Shown: piece after piece, positions 11,592 through 22,455 of the stretch
Position numbering within the stretch: the first letter of the stretch is position 1
How the letters are laid out: the number at the start of each line of letters is the position of its first letter
NCBI GenBank assembly: GCA_021234155.1
Contig: JAJEKV010000113.1
Span: forward strand, 124,001-188,000
Length of the DNA stretch: 64,000 bases
Direction: 5' to 3'
DNA from: Isoetes taiwanensis
Lineage: Eukaryota; Streptophyta; Lycopodiopsida; Isoetales; Isoetaceae
Notes under the pieces: generated by a model
Seen by the model: only the letters and a program-made list of their open reading frames with translations
What the model was told of the DNA's origin: nothing
Database searches by the model: none
Translations under genes and position numbers: made by a program

Positions 11592-14296
11592 TAATGAAGA
11601 TCACATGTGCCATCTTTCGTGCTGTTCACAGCTCATTATCCTTAACATCATATATTAGGCATCCCTCCCTAATAACTTTGAGGCACTCCAGATCATGAGC
11701 AAAAGGATAGTGCATGCAGATGTGACTCACCAAGGACAAACGATGACAATAGTGAAGGACCTCTCTGGCTTGTCAATCCTATACGGTGGTAAAGAAGTCG
11801 GGCCAGAGTCCTTCCGTTCATGCCCATATCTCCTCTCCCACCCCTGGCCATCCAACACAAAGAGTGATATATTTTTAAGGCCGTAAGTTGATTCTCGCAA
11901 GAGACCTTTGTACCCAATGGAGACCGAATATCGACAGCCGCCGTTTCTCCAAGAATCTTCTTCACAAGGGCCACTTTTCTTCTCAACTCACCAAGACCTT
12001 AGGGGTAGAGTCTCCTTATGTTTTGTATTTTTAGCCTTCCAATTTTTTAGGAAGTCCTTTGACCAGAATAAAACTTCTTGATGTCATCATTACGACCTTG
12101 TATTTGTCCAAAGAATCCAATTTCGTGATAATGCCACATCCCCCGATAGCCTTTGTAACTCAGGCTCCTCCCAAACCGACTTCATTGTAACGTACATCCT
12201 TTACATGGTCGCAAAGACTCAACGGCGGACATCCTATCCTTGGTGAAAGCACCCTTCTTGTATAAGACTTCCTTCTTTAAGCACCGGTCTAAAACCCAAA
12301 TGGTCTCGCCGTCTAGCCCCCGAAGTCTTTCTCATCATCTGTCACATTCAAGTCAAATATGCTTACATCAACAGAGGGCACCCTACCCATAGTGTCCGGC
12401 AGCCTTCCCTTGTGCATAAGCGCCCTGCATTCATTCCACTTGAGCCATACCGCCTCCTTACAAAACACAATCTTATACGAGTCTTGGTCCTGACCTTTGG
12501 ATGAGCTTTTCGTAAGGATCTCGCAATGTCATCACCACCTTTTTCTTTGATTTTCTTGCGGTCTTTTTTCTTCTCCTCTCAGATAATTGTTCGCGACGAG
12601 TCCGGGCTCCAGCAGCTTTGAATGCTCAGACTTTGACCCCGCCTGCCCGGTGGGCAATGGGCAGCCATATTCCACCCAATCGTTGACGGGCGGGCAGCTT
12701 GTTCAACGTATGGACCGCAATAGTACGCACATTGAATCAAGATTATCATAGAATAGAAACACGCGCGATTTGAATAGAATTGATCAAGAGAAAAATCACG
12801 CGGGCGTGAAATGAATAAAGTTACTAATGCAATCCACGCCAGGCATGCTTTAAAATCAAATCAATTCACGCCAGCGTGTTTTCAAATCATCGAATTCCGC
12901 CAGGGTTTTTCGATCAATTGGTTGACTTGAAAACACGCCGGGCGTGAATTCGATTGATTTGAAAACACCGGGCGTGAATTGGTTTGATTTGAAAACACGC
13001 CTGGCGTGAATACAATTTATGAAACCAGGTAGATTTGAAAACACCGGCATGAATTCATTGATTTGAAAACACGGCGGAATATTAAAATGCATTGGAATAG
13101 ATGCGCTTAGTTACCTTTTGTATAGAAATGTCTTCCCATTTCATTCAAAGTTGCGCTTAATCTCGACCAAATCTGCGGTGAAGTATTGGCATCCAAGATC
13201 TGACACCTCCTATACGATAGTGATTGTAGAACGCTGCGTTTTGGCCTGTTTGTTACGCGCCGATGAGGGCCTTCCGTGCCTCAACACTTTGCCCGTCGAT
13301 GACGGCAATTTAATATTTTCATTTAACATTAACTCACGGAAGTTCGCCCACACAAAGGGCTTGTTCGAGATCATATCCCAAGGTAACACATCCACGGGCA
13401 TAGGCATTTGACTGGATTACTAATCATGCTCAACAATCTCCATGGCATGTGCCGGATCATATCTTACGCTAACATAAATGGAGCTTGGTGAACGGATGAG
13501 GGACTTCACATGGATCGCAAAAGTTTCCTTAAGACCCAATGGATAATGGTCGAGTATTTATTCAAATTGTTCATTCATCGCCTCTAGCCACTCATACGTC
13601 TTTCATTCTCAAAAACGAAGCCTCCATGCCTTCGACAAACCTGCGGGTTGAACATCCTTCCCTAGATCTAGGACCCTCTTAGAAGCTTTCAAGTCGACTA
13701 ATTCCCAGCTTGCCGCAAATAGTGACTTGGTGTCGGTTTAGTGAACATGCCTCTACCATACCGTAACCCTTTGGCAAATAGATATTGGCGTGAATCGCTA
13801 CATTGGTTGGCCAACCATACTTAAAACATGTCTCACCGCTCACATCTGTCTTCATGAACGTATCCTTGTATCTTGAGGCTCTCACGGAGTAAGTCCGGGC
13901 GGATCTTTCTTACGCTTCGTGTAATATCCAAGAGCAATTTGCGGTTGGTGTCATCCTCTTCCTCACAAGAGATTAGGATCCCTTTGTTTGGCCATCTTGT
14001 TCCTTCCTTTTCCTCGAGAAGAGAGTTAAGTCGAGCTTGCCATTTGTCTTGGCAAGGTCAACGTACTCACTCGACACCCTCGCCCATTTCCTCTTCGTAG
14101 GCGGTGGTCGGGTTGCTATAAGAATCGGCCCTTCATCATCTAAGGTGAGATCATATGGTATGCAGATCCGGTCGCCCCTTTGCTTTTTGGCGGGATTAGA
14201 ACCCGAATTATTAGGGGTTTTCTTCCTCTTGAGCAGCGCAAAAAGAAGATGAGCACTTTTAGAGTACTTTTCAGAACAAGAGATCACGCCATGCAT
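11592..14296 (-). pseudogene. Giant-element gene (v), arm A copy, main exons (unknown function)
   Basis: Minus-strand islands run from KRKKTPNNSGSNPAKK (about 14220) through YDLTLDDEGPILIAT, YKDTFMKTDVSGETCFKYGW (13750-13850), FVWANFRELMLNENIKLPS (13300-13400) to GGRGDMGMN and GESHLHAL (11700-11850). The same islands occur in the same order in arm B. The N-terminus has Lys-rich clusters that look like nuclear localisation signals. The gene is cut at 11591 by LINE A and broken by several frameshifts. I do not recognise the family. The G-rich GRGGRGDMG segment could suggest a nucleotide- or SAM-binding fold, but that is speculation. Confidence 0.55.
12793..13075. repeat. Array of CACGCC-GGCGTG palindromes in a gene (v) intron, arm A
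   Basis: About nine imperfect copies of a ~30 bp unit lie here, each built of a palindrome such as ACACGCCTGGCGTGAA and an A/T spacer such as TTGATTTGAAA. A splice donor-like AAAAG/GTAACT (minus strand) precedes the array near 13112, so it appears intronic. Arm B has a matching array at 52592-52855 with other copy sequences. The units are not identical and spacers are conserved rather than unique, so this is not a CRISPR. Confidence 0.7.
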
Positions 14297-14654
14297 TTAA
14301 ACCTAAATTAGTACAAATCACGCCATGTTGGTAGCTCCTATTATTGACCATGCTATGTGAATTTGAAACTAAATTATTTTGCATCCACATTTTAAGCTAC
14401 ATACCCTTCATGAATCCATATTTCACACTATTTATCCTCATTGAACATTGCTATCTCCAACCTGTCTAACACCGCTATATTCTATATATAAAACGTAGCA
14501 AAATTATGTTCTCTCGATGTTAATACTTAAAATTCATGCAAAGCATAATAACTCAAACTCATGCAAAGCATATTAAGTGAAAGGAAATATCTCAAATTCA
14601 TGCAAGCATAATACTCTCCACACAAGCAGGTATTCTCGTGGGCAAATTAAATAC

Positions 14655-14787
14655 CTTGAATAGGGTTCCTCGGTATTACGTGTATTCCGATCAACGCCCT
14701 CTGAAGCTTGAGAAGTGCCGGGTTTTAGGATTCCTCTTCCACCGCTTCCTCCCCCTCCTTTCGACCTCGATTCGTTTTAGAAGACAT
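14655..14787 (-). pseudogene. Giant-element gene (v), arm A copy, first exon
   Basis: ATG at 14787 opens a Ser/Lys/Glu-rich exon (MSSKTNRGRKEGEEAVEEES) ending at a donor CAAG/GTATTTAA at 14655. The matching exon in arm B (50534-50666) stays open to the same donor, whereas here a deletion brings in a stop after EEES. The ~360-740 bp to the next exon would be a first intron. Conservation of the donor in both arms supports a real exon. The gene's function is unknown. Confidence 0.5.
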
Positions 14788-15290
14788 CTCGAGTTAAGCC
14801 TAGTAACAGTCGGAAGATTAAAGGTCGGATCTGGATACGGTACTTTCGAGAAATAGGCGGCAAGAAATAGCTTTTTCTACAATTACGAAAAAGAGAAATT
14901 TGAATTTCAAGAAAACACAAAATGCGGTTTGAAATATTCTTGACACATACAAATAATAATGACGAAGACCCGTCCAGGTCGACTTCTTTCATTAAGTTTT
15001 TAAAACCAATCTATCCAAAAAAGTATCCCTCCAAATTTATCCCCCTAAACGTGGTTAACCTAATCTTTCTTCTAATTCGAATTTTCCCCGCCGCCAGAGT
15101 TTTCCATAACGCTTCTCAAATTTCTCAAATCAGCTTCTCAAGAATGGTTACGTAATCGGGTACTCATCTCATTCCAATAGCTTGAACATTAATTTCCAAT
15201 AGTAGGTGTCACAATAGCAATTTTCTCGCAGTGTTAATAGAAGATGAATGTTTCATGTTAACTTCTAAATCGTGAAAGGAAAGTAGGATT

Positions 15291-15480
15291 ATGCAAGATC
15301 GACTCCATCGATCCGGATCAGAACTGTCATGGAATTCGCCGAGGATAAGTATGTCCGAAGTTCTGATGATTAATCTTCATGCTATGGATGAAGCTTTACC
15401 TCGCAGACACCCCGGTGGGGGATACGGTTGGAGAAAGTGTTGGAACATTTGTTGCATGGCCAAGAAACCGCTTAAAAAAG
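15291..15480 (+). CDS. Giant-element gene (iv), arm A copy, first exon (unknown)
   Basis: The exon starts at ATG 15291 (MQDRLHRSGSELSWNSPRIS) and reaches a strong donor AAAAAAG/GTATGT at 15481. The arm B copy (50030-49842, minus) has the same start and donor; comparing the two shows an Arg/Leu-rich segment with SMSEV...LINL.MDEALPRRHP. A DNA-binding or Harbinger-like helical region is conceivable, but I find no diagnostic residue. The second exon was not located: downstream lies the 3' end of the oppositely oriented gene (iii). Confidence 0.45.
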
Positions 15481-15548
15481 GTATGTAACATGTATTACAT
15501 TGTAGAAATATAGAAGTAGATAAAATTTGTTGTATTCATTGGAAAAGA

Positions 15549-16249
15549 TTACAATTGTATATAATCCGGATAAATCGGATAAACCGGACAAAATCCCAGA
15601 CTATCTCTTGTTTCAAGCCCGACCATCGAGTAGGCTGGGCTATCAATCCCCATTTCCATTGCGGGCATAGTGAATTCTTCCCGGTAAAACCCCAAAGCAA
15701 AACACCGTGCTCTAGCTCCACCACCCCCCCTCACTGCTCCACCTCCACCTCCACCTCCTCCAGCTCCTGCTCCCCGCCTCGCGCCGCTTCCCATTGGTTG
15801 AACCTCCAATGCATCATTAGCGCCTCGCGGTAATGGTTCCATTGGTTGAGCCATCTCCATTGCATCGTATACCACCTTTGGTGGTAGTGGTTCGTGTTGG
15901 GGCATCCCGGCATAGAGGCTAACCACTAAGAAACACACTCCTCATTTTGAATCTCGAGCCGACGGATCGCGAGATTCACTCTCGATCAATGCATGTACCG
16001 TGCATTCTCGGTGATTAGATAAGAGGGCGACCTCCGATGCGACAGCAAAGGGCCCCCGTGAGCCCGATCTATCATTGCCCCAAGCTCTGCTGCCATCATC
16101 ATTACTTGATCCAAGTACTCCGGGGTTGCAAGACCGGTTGCTCCAGCCGACTGGTGCTTTCGGTTGCGGTTCAACCGACCGAGATTGGAGCCGGCTGGAG
16201 CTGGGCTGGGATTGCTGGCCCAAATGCGGTGATTAATGTAACTTGGCAT
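15549..16249 (-). pseudogene. Giant-element gene (iii), arm A copy (unknown function)
   Basis: From ATG 16249 the minus strand reads MPSYINHRIWASNPSPAPAG, then YLDQVMMMAAELGAMIDRA. Frame shifts lead to MPQHEPLPPKVVYDAMEMAQ, a GAGAGGGGGGGG glycine run, and YREEFTMPAMEMG near the end. Arm B (49128-49690) keeps the same start, QVMMM segment, glycine/arginine run and tail. The ORF lies ~880 bp downstream of a TATA promoter (17121-17205), with a hairpin in the leader. I do not recognise the protein; low-complexity Gly/Arg could mean RNA binding. Confidence 0.45.
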
Positions 16250-16413
16250 CTATCAATAGGAAGTGAGCGAATTATCGGTATTCACGCTGGCGTGTTATAT
16301 TTATTTATTTATAAACTTAGAAAACTAAGAGACACGTGTTTAGCGTAAAAAAGTTGAAAGTAGGGATACAATTGTTTGCACGCCGCAAACCGCTATATAG
16401 AGAAAAACTATAC

Positions 16414-16549
16414 GCCATTCGGCAGTGCATTCGGATAGATAGAGGAGAAAAAGAGCCGGATAGATAATTAAATAAATAAAGGCCTTTAATTATTTACGTA
16501 TCTATCCGCACGGCTTTTTTCTCCCTCTCATCGAGTGCACGCCGAAATG
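16414..16549. repeat. Hairpin-forming inverted repeat in the leader of gene (iii), arm A
   Basis: About 65 bp on each side of GGCC (16481-16484) are imperfect reverse complements. CATTCGGCAGTGCA on the left pairs with TGCACGCCGAAATG on the right, and GGATAGATA, GAGGAGAAAAA and AGCCG blocks also pair. Arm B has the matching hairpin at 48797-48960, where sequences have changed but pairing is kept. It may be a foldback MITE captured in the element or a structured 5' leader. Confidence 0.7.
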
Positions 16550-16567
16550 TATTCATGTTGAAGGCTA

Positions 16568-16602
16568 AGGTTAGCATAAAACACGCTTAGCGTGTTTCAA
16601 AT
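16568..16602. repeat. Short perfect palindrome AAACACGCTTAGCGTGTTT
   Basis: A 19 bp perfect palindrome of the CACGC...GCGTG family lies upstream of the hairpin. The arm B equivalent near 48744-48768 is GAAACACGC-7 nt-GCGTGTTTC, with the half-sites kept and the spacer enlarged. Retention of half-sites fits a protein-binding site. Confidence 0.45.
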
Positions 16603-17120
16603 ATTATCTTTCAGATTTTTCTATTGCTTTCTACTACACTTATTCATAATAGAAACTTGCATGCAATAGCATGATTAATTCAGGAAGAGAAACTCAAGAA
16701 TTTACTGAAACAAAGAAGCGGATGAAGTTTATAAAAACTATTCTGTTTTCATAAACATCATATGCTTCCTCCGCTCGAGCAAATGCAAAAGCTTGTCTTC
16801 TTGGATTAAACCTGCCATTGAGATGCAACTTAAAACTAAATGAAAACTAACCTTGAGTCCTGAGGCTGGAAGGATTCGAAGAACGGAGGACTATGCTTGT
16901 CGTTTTAATTCCGAGGCTTTTCGATTCGCAGACCTTAGTCCTCTGCTACAGATGCTACGTAACCAAAAAGGCTGAGTCTTTAGTAAGTTAGAATTGTCGA
17001 AACCAAACATCTAACATTCTTGAATATAAATCGCTCACCAAGATTTCGTGGAGGGCGGATCCAAACACGCAAAGGTTAACCGCAAATCGTATGAAGGAAG
17101 GAAGAAAATGTAGGAACTTT

Positions 17121-17205
17121 GAGAGCGTAAAATGGATTTATATAGGCATAATTAGAAATAAGTTAGCGTGAATAATTGATTGCTTGAATTAACACGCCGG
17201 CGCGG
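17121..17205 (-). promoter_or_regulatory. Shared TATA promoter module for gene (iii), arm A
   Basis: On the minus strand the order is GCGTGTTAATTCAAGCAATC, AATTATTCACGCTAAC, a TATA box TATATAAAT (17136-17144), then ACGCTCTCAA about 10 bp beyond it. The same module precedes the acidic gene (ii) at 18318-18400, and both recur in arm B. In plants the TATA box lies ~30 bp upstream of the start, so transcription would begin around 17105-17115 and run left through the hairpin into the 16249 ORF. Confidence 0.6.
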
Positions 17206-17819
17206 TCTGTCTTCCCCGCATTACGACATGTATATGGTATATATGGAGAATATTGCATTTCATGCAATAAATTCCATTTATTGCATTCGAAAAAAATAGA
17301 ATTTAGAAATTTTATATAGGCTAACTTAAAAATGATTTTTAAAGGCAAAGTTATCAAGGCTAAAAAATGACTTGTAAGGTTGGGGAATTGTTTTAGGTCG
17401 TATAGGAAAATTTCCTATGGTTACTGTGATGCATCAGAGATTTCTAATGTGGTTGATTTATAGTGTTCCCGAGACTTTGTTGAGACAAAGTTTGCAGATA
17501 CAAAATTTTAGAGAGACAAAATTTGCAGAGACAAAATTTTAGAGAAAACAGCTTGGAGCCAAAATAATTGGAGAATACAGTTTGATTTTATTCAAAAAAT
17601 TTTATGTACAGAAAAACTGTTTGAAGAAAACTGTTTGAAGACAAAGTTTATGAAGAAAACTGTTTGATTTCATTAAAAACAGTTGTATGTACAGATGCCC
17701 GAAGGCTTGGAAGCAGATTGTGCCCTGGGCTTTTCACACAATTCTGAGAAAAAATGCCCTGGGGAGTGTCCCAAACTTCAGAAGAATGGAAACAAAAAAT
17801 GGGCCGCCCGGGATCTGCA

Positions 17820-18288
17820 TCACTCTTCTTCCACGCCTGCAACAAAGAAGAAAGAAAGGTGTTAGAAAAGAAAGAGAGGTGCAAAAACAAAAAAAAAAAA
17901 AAGAAATCACATGCAAACCTGGTTCATCTCTCAACCACTCCAAAAACTGGTCGAATTGTCGACCCCCCCCCCTCCTCCTCCTCCTCCTCCTCCTCCTCCT
18001 CCTCGAATTCATTCTGCTTTGAGGTCAAGCCAACCCCGGCGCAGAAGTCATGTGCTCTTGGGAGGACATCTCCTCCTCTTCCTCCTCTTCCTCCTCTTCC
18101 TCCTCTTGAATCAAAGGAATCGGAGAGCTCAACTCCTCCTCTTCCATTTAATCAGAATCATCCTCCCCAATCGAATCGAGGAGAATTGGGCAAGAAAATC
18201 TATGGGGGAGAGGTTCTTCAACCCGACGTCTCTTTGACGAGACCTCCTGTTCTTCATGAAGTTCGAAAGGCGAGGCTGAACGCTTCAT
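17820..18288 (-). pseudogene. Giant-element gene (ii), small acidic protein with one intron, arm A
   Basis: ATG 18288 opens MKRSASPFELHEEQEVSSKR, with a basic KRRR cluster, followed by Glu-rich stretches encoded by GAG/GAA repeats (18065-18115 and 17971-18002) and a conserved tail RQFDQFLEWLRDEPG. An 82 bp intron (17837-17918, GTTTGC...TTGTTGCAG) separates the last codons GVEEE and stop (17820-17822). An in-frame TAA after SIGEDDSD and one frame change break this copy. The 3' side (17470-17690) has AGAGACAAAATTT repeats and an AATAAA signal. A small nuclear acidic protein is likely; the role is unknown. Confidence 0.5.
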
Positions 18289-18317
18289 GGCGTAAAAAAA
18301 ATTGGGATTTAATGGTC

Positions 18318-18400
18318 TTGAGAGCGTGAACCGGATTTATATAGGGTTAATTAGCTCTTAAGCGTGAATAATTTATTGCCTCAAATAACACGCCAGCGTC
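18318..18400 (-). promoter_or_regulatory. Shared TATA promoter module for acidic gene (ii), arm A
   Basis: The minus strand holds GGCGTGTTATTTGAGGCAAT, AATTATTCACGCTTAAGA, TATATAAAT (18335-18343), then TTCACGCTCTCAAGACC. The ATG of gene (ii) lies at 18288, about 45 bp after the TATA box, giving a short leader. The half-sites CACGC/GCGTG flank the box on both sides, as in the module at 17121-17205. Confidence 0.65.
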
Positions 18401-18869
18401 TGATAAATTCCCCGCCAGCCTATATTATCTAGGTATATTATTATGGATAATAAATTCTCACGTCTATTAGTTATATGTCTTTTTTAGAATCATATATCCA
18501 AATTTTCGATAATTAAAATTTGGATATATTTATATAAATGTCATTTCCTTTGTTGTTGCCATGAAAATTCTTGTTTTAAATGATTTCGTTTACGCCATTG
18601 TTATTATTATATTAAACCTATTTCCAAGGAATTTCTTGCTTTTAAAAAATTTGATTTACCTCTACATATTCCATAAATGTAATTTTTTTTTTTCTTATGG
18701 TGTAATAATTTTTCTTACTCATTGACTAAAAGGGTGCAATTTGCCTAGGTCAATGGTGCCTCTCAACTCAAGATGGTGTGCAACATATTGAAAAGAGCAA
18801 TATCAATGAAAAACCAACTCCTAGCAAGAATGTTGAAGAAAAACAATTAGTCCTCTATAGTAGGGTGCA

Positions 18870-21651
18870 ATGGAGGAACAAGAAGGTGAGAATCATGCAC
18901 AAGTGCAACAAAAGGAAATAGTAGGCCAAGGAGTCATTGTGCTAGCATGGATCACGGTCAAGCCGTTAATGATGAAAGGCTAGGGGAAGACAATATTGGT
19001 ATTGCAATTTCGATGTTGGAAGACAACCGGAAAGGTAAAGGTTTGGGTGACAAGGAATGTTTTGGTTGTGTCAAGCAATTGGAGGTTCCTTGCATCATGG
19101 CATAGCCTATAAGTAGTGTTCAATTTGTGGAGGATTATATTTTTCCGTGAGCACGAGGTTGTTGGGGACAATGATTGTCTTGATATTGATCCATTGGCGG
19201 TTGGAACTCTAAACCTAGGCAAAGGGGAGAAGTATCGGTTGCCGGACATTATCCTAGCAAAAGAGCCAAGTTGATTAGTGACACCAAACGTGAGACAATG
19301 GTGAAGGTTAGGGGCTCGGATTGTTGTTGGAGTGATTGTATGCAATTCTTCACAATAGAACAATTGGTGGAAGCAAGAGCCACTTTTCAAGAGTACACTT
19401 GTTGATGAGGGAGGACCTACATGTACACAATCTTGAGCATGCACTTCAAGATGAAAGAAACCCAAACAGAAAAAGATACCCTTGCTAGGCAAATGGATAT
19501 GTGCAAAAGCATGGCGAGTATCCATGCAATTCCAACTTCTTCATGGCATAATTGGCAAAAAAACAAAAGTGAGGGGAAATGGGATTGCTTTACATGGAAA
19601 TAATGGTTTGTTGAGACCAACAGCTAGGACCTTGGCTGCCGGGAGATATTTGAAAAATATATTGATTTCAATGCAAGTCTATGCCACACAAAAGCGAAAG
19701 GGATGAAAAGGGAAGAGCGGTTGTTGAAAAAGGTTGCCATCACATTGTACTCAAAAAGAGTATTTTGGAAGAAGTGAATTCCCTACTTGAGAATTGGGAA
19801 TTCTTCCAATATCCCAACCTAGCTTTAGTAGGTTATGGAAGAAGCATTTCAATCATGTCACCATAGCAACTTCAAACAACTTTGCAAAGTGCAATTTATG
19901 TGCTAAGTTGAAGGAGACTCTTGATAAGACTGTGCAACCTAGTCAAAGGGCTAGGATAAGGGGGAGCATATGAAGGACCATATGACCCGACCAACTATCA
20001 TGTAGATCATGTTATTGGATGTGGAGGACTTTATCTGCATTGGAACCCAATAACTATTTATGTATTATACATGACAAGATGGACCAACAAAGACTTTGTC
20101 TTCCACAATTCAAGTACATACCAAAGTCATGTGGAAGATCATACCCTTCTGAGATCTCAATGGCCGGGGCAATCTTGCATGGGCGAGAATCAAACCTACT
20201 ATGGCCATTTTAGTTTGGAGTTGTGGAGTGATGGTCCAGATTTTCATATTGGGAGTATCATGAGGTGTTTGAGAAACTATGAAAATAGATACAATGGTCA
20301 CCTCGGGACCTTCTGACTAGCCGGGCACTACATAGAGCATTGTTAGATGGAAACCCTAACAATATTGAAAAGTTCAGCAAGGCAAGGTTTAGGAAGCATG
20401 GGTCTAATGAACATGTTGGAGCTTCAACTTCATGTGCTAAACCTCAAGATCTACCCAAAAGGTTTCTCTTGCAACTTGATAATTGTGCTGGCCAAAATAA
20501 GAACAGGTGGATATTTTCTTTCCTATCCTACTTAACAGCTGTGGGGATATTTGAAAGAGTTAATTTAGGGTTTCTTATGCCCCAGCATACCCATGAGGAT
20601 GTGGATGCATTATTTGGCAAATATAGTTGTATACTTGAGCGACAAAACAAAGACCAACTTTCCTAGGCTAATGGAAATCTTGCATGAATGCACTACTCCA
20701 AACCCTATAGCTTCTCTCTCATAGAAGAAGTGCCCGATTGGAAGAGCTTTGTGGATGGTTATACATTGGATCTTGAAGGTCATTCCAGGCCTATGCAGTT
20801 CACTTTTTGGGTGAGAGATGGGATTCCAATCTTCCAATGGAAGATGAGACCTTCAGAGGATGAGTGGAGAGGAGGGGAGGAAATATGGCGTAGAGATGAG
20901 AATGGCAAGCCTATGATACCTCTAGGTCAACCAAAAGCTTTAAAACCCACTTGAAGAAGTGAAGCAATTGGGATTGACTAAGGAAGGAATCCAAGACTAT
21001 ATAAAGCATTGGCAAACCAATCCGGATGACACCAACCGTGCCTTGGTGGCTTCTTTGGAAGAAGGTGATTAACCTGTTGGGGGAGATAGACACATCCTCA
21101 GATGAATTGAAAGAAGGGTGGTTGCCTAAAACTAGGTGGAAGACCTTAGCGGTCTTGAGGATTTTGATGACACTGTAAGTAGCATTCATAAGCAATATGC
21201 TCCTCCTCCTTGACAAACACTATGTTGGTCCTAAGAACAATAGGCCAAAGTTTCTAGGCATGGATGCTTATGAACCTTCCACTCGACTTGGAATGCCACC
21301 AATTTGTGGTAGTAAAGCCATCGATTTAGATACATATCCGGTGTGGTTGGGGTTCACTATCTCCGATATTTGCAAAGAAGAAGGTAATATTAACTTCAAC
21401 CATGTGAGGTGGAATGGTGGTGTCCAAAGCATCGGTTGACCAACGTGTCGGATAAAGAAAGGTACTTTCGATTGTTGGACAAAGAAATGGAGGAGAAAAT
21501 CCAAAGTGATCCTGATCTTTGGCTAGACTATGAAAGTGTTTTGTACTCATGGACTCCAAACACTATTCCAGCTAGAAATGCGAGAATTACAATACCTCAG
21601 GATGTCAGGAAGAAGGCTATGATATCATTGGGGGTGCTTGAAGAAAGTTGA
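18870..21651 (+). pseudogene. Giant-element gene (i), DUF7869 / RNase H-like protein, arm A copy
   Basis: ATG 18870 (MEEQEGENHAQVQQKEIVGQ) to TGA 21651, ~2.8 kb without obvious introns. Order: acidic N-terminus; KVRGSDCCWSDCMQFFTIEQ; MHFKMKETQ...IHAIPTSSWHNW; a possible zinc-binding pair CNLC...CRSCYW, seen best in arm B; YLCIIHDKMDQ; and the DUF7869-type core RFLLQLDNCAGQNKNRW ... QHTHEDVDALFG (20455-20625). The acidic Asp in LDNC and the HTHEDVD block look like an RNase H-type catalytic arrangement, so a transposase or nuclease role is plausible. Several frameshifts break it. Arm B at 43574-46326 is nearly identical. Confidence 0.7.
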
Positions 21652-21850
21652 ATAACTATGTAAATTTTTGTTATCACGTTTTTATGATATGGTGCTATAT
21701 TGTGAAATATTGACTATTTTGTAAATAACATGATATTACGTTTTCATAATTTTGAGGTGAAATGTGTGAATTTGAATATGCTACTAAAAACATGCAATAT
21801 GAAATTTGTCCCAAAATTAAGACATAAACCCAATTTAATTGAATGATGGT
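21652..21850. other. Terminal ~200 bp of the giant element, arm A inner end
   Basis: This A/T-rich stretch follows the DUF7869 stop codon and matches arm B 43377-43573. Homology ends after CCCAATTTAATTGAATGATGGTT here and CCCAATTTAATTAAATGATGGTT in arm B (reverse complement). That common end point is the best candidate for one terminus of the element. No target-site duplication can be tested, because LINE B abuts the arm B end and the opposite terminus lies outside the window. Confidence 0.5.
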
Positions 21851-22455
21851 TGCAACTACTACCTCGAAAGAAGAGAAGGCAGAGGAGAAGAAGAACGGAG
21901 GGTGAAACTTCAAAAATCAATCTCAAGATAAACCAAGGCACAGACTTGTCTAATTTGGATCAGATTTTGCACGCGTTGGATGAGAAAAGCTATGAGGAAA
22001 GGATGCAGGAGACGAAAAGGCTACTGGAGTCCACTAAAAAAGGTATTGAAGCCTTAGAATCTACTTTTCAAAAGCTTCAGGATCTTAATAATTTTCTTCA
22101 TCGCGCACTGCCCATGGTTATAGGGGGAGCTAGTTTCGAGTATATGGGCTCTGACAATTTTGAGAAAGAGGAGATTCAAGAAGGTGGAACCTAGGAGCAC
22201 AATAATGCCTTCAAGGAATTAAAAATATGCCATGCAACTGAGTTCACACATGAGCTACAGCGGGAGTTGCTTGAATCTCAAATTCCCAGCAATTCAGAAT
22301 TTGTCTCAATAACCCAAGATGTACAGAAAATCGCTCAGGCCATGGACATTGATGTGCCAGATGTGACCGACTATTCGGAGATGGACACTTCGCAGGCGAT
22401 AGGAATTGGGAGAGAGCATGTACTGCGGATAGCCAAAGAACTTGGTGTGACATAA
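21844..22455 (+). pseudogene. Unknown coiled-coil ORF just beyond arm A
   Basis: One frame is open from the arm A boundary to TGA 22455 except for a single TAG at 22192-22194. The product has a basic start, then LDQILHALDEKSYEERMQE, which with its continuation looks like an amphipathic coiled coil, and an acidic C-terminus (SEMDTSQAIGIGREHVLRIA). I do not recognise a family. The start is unclear: the first ATG codons at the boundary open another frame that stops early. It could be a host exon into which the giant element inserted. Confidence 0.35.

Larger units (their letters stand above)
11592..21850. repeat. Arm A of the giant inverted repeat
   Basis: This stretch is the reverse complement of 43377-54057 from end to end, with the same gene order, introns, hairpin, promoters and palindromic array. 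In the DUF7869 gene the arms look nearly identical, differing by few substitutions and several small indels; noncoding parts differ more. Homology ends at 11592 against LINE A and at 21850 against an unrelated ORF. The spacer between the arms is 21.5 kb and not palindromic, which argues against a simple hairpin-read artefact. Confidence 0.85.

Noticed and set aside
12793-13075. CRISPR-like array
   Set aside because: Repeats are palindromic but imperfect, spacers are themselves conserved, and the genome is eukaryotic.
21850-21897. Arginine-rich segment RKKRRQRRRR resembling the basic region of a lentiviral Tat protein
   Set aside because: It is encoded by a low-complexity AAG/AGA/GAG run at the element boundary; nothing around it is retroviral. 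Chance.
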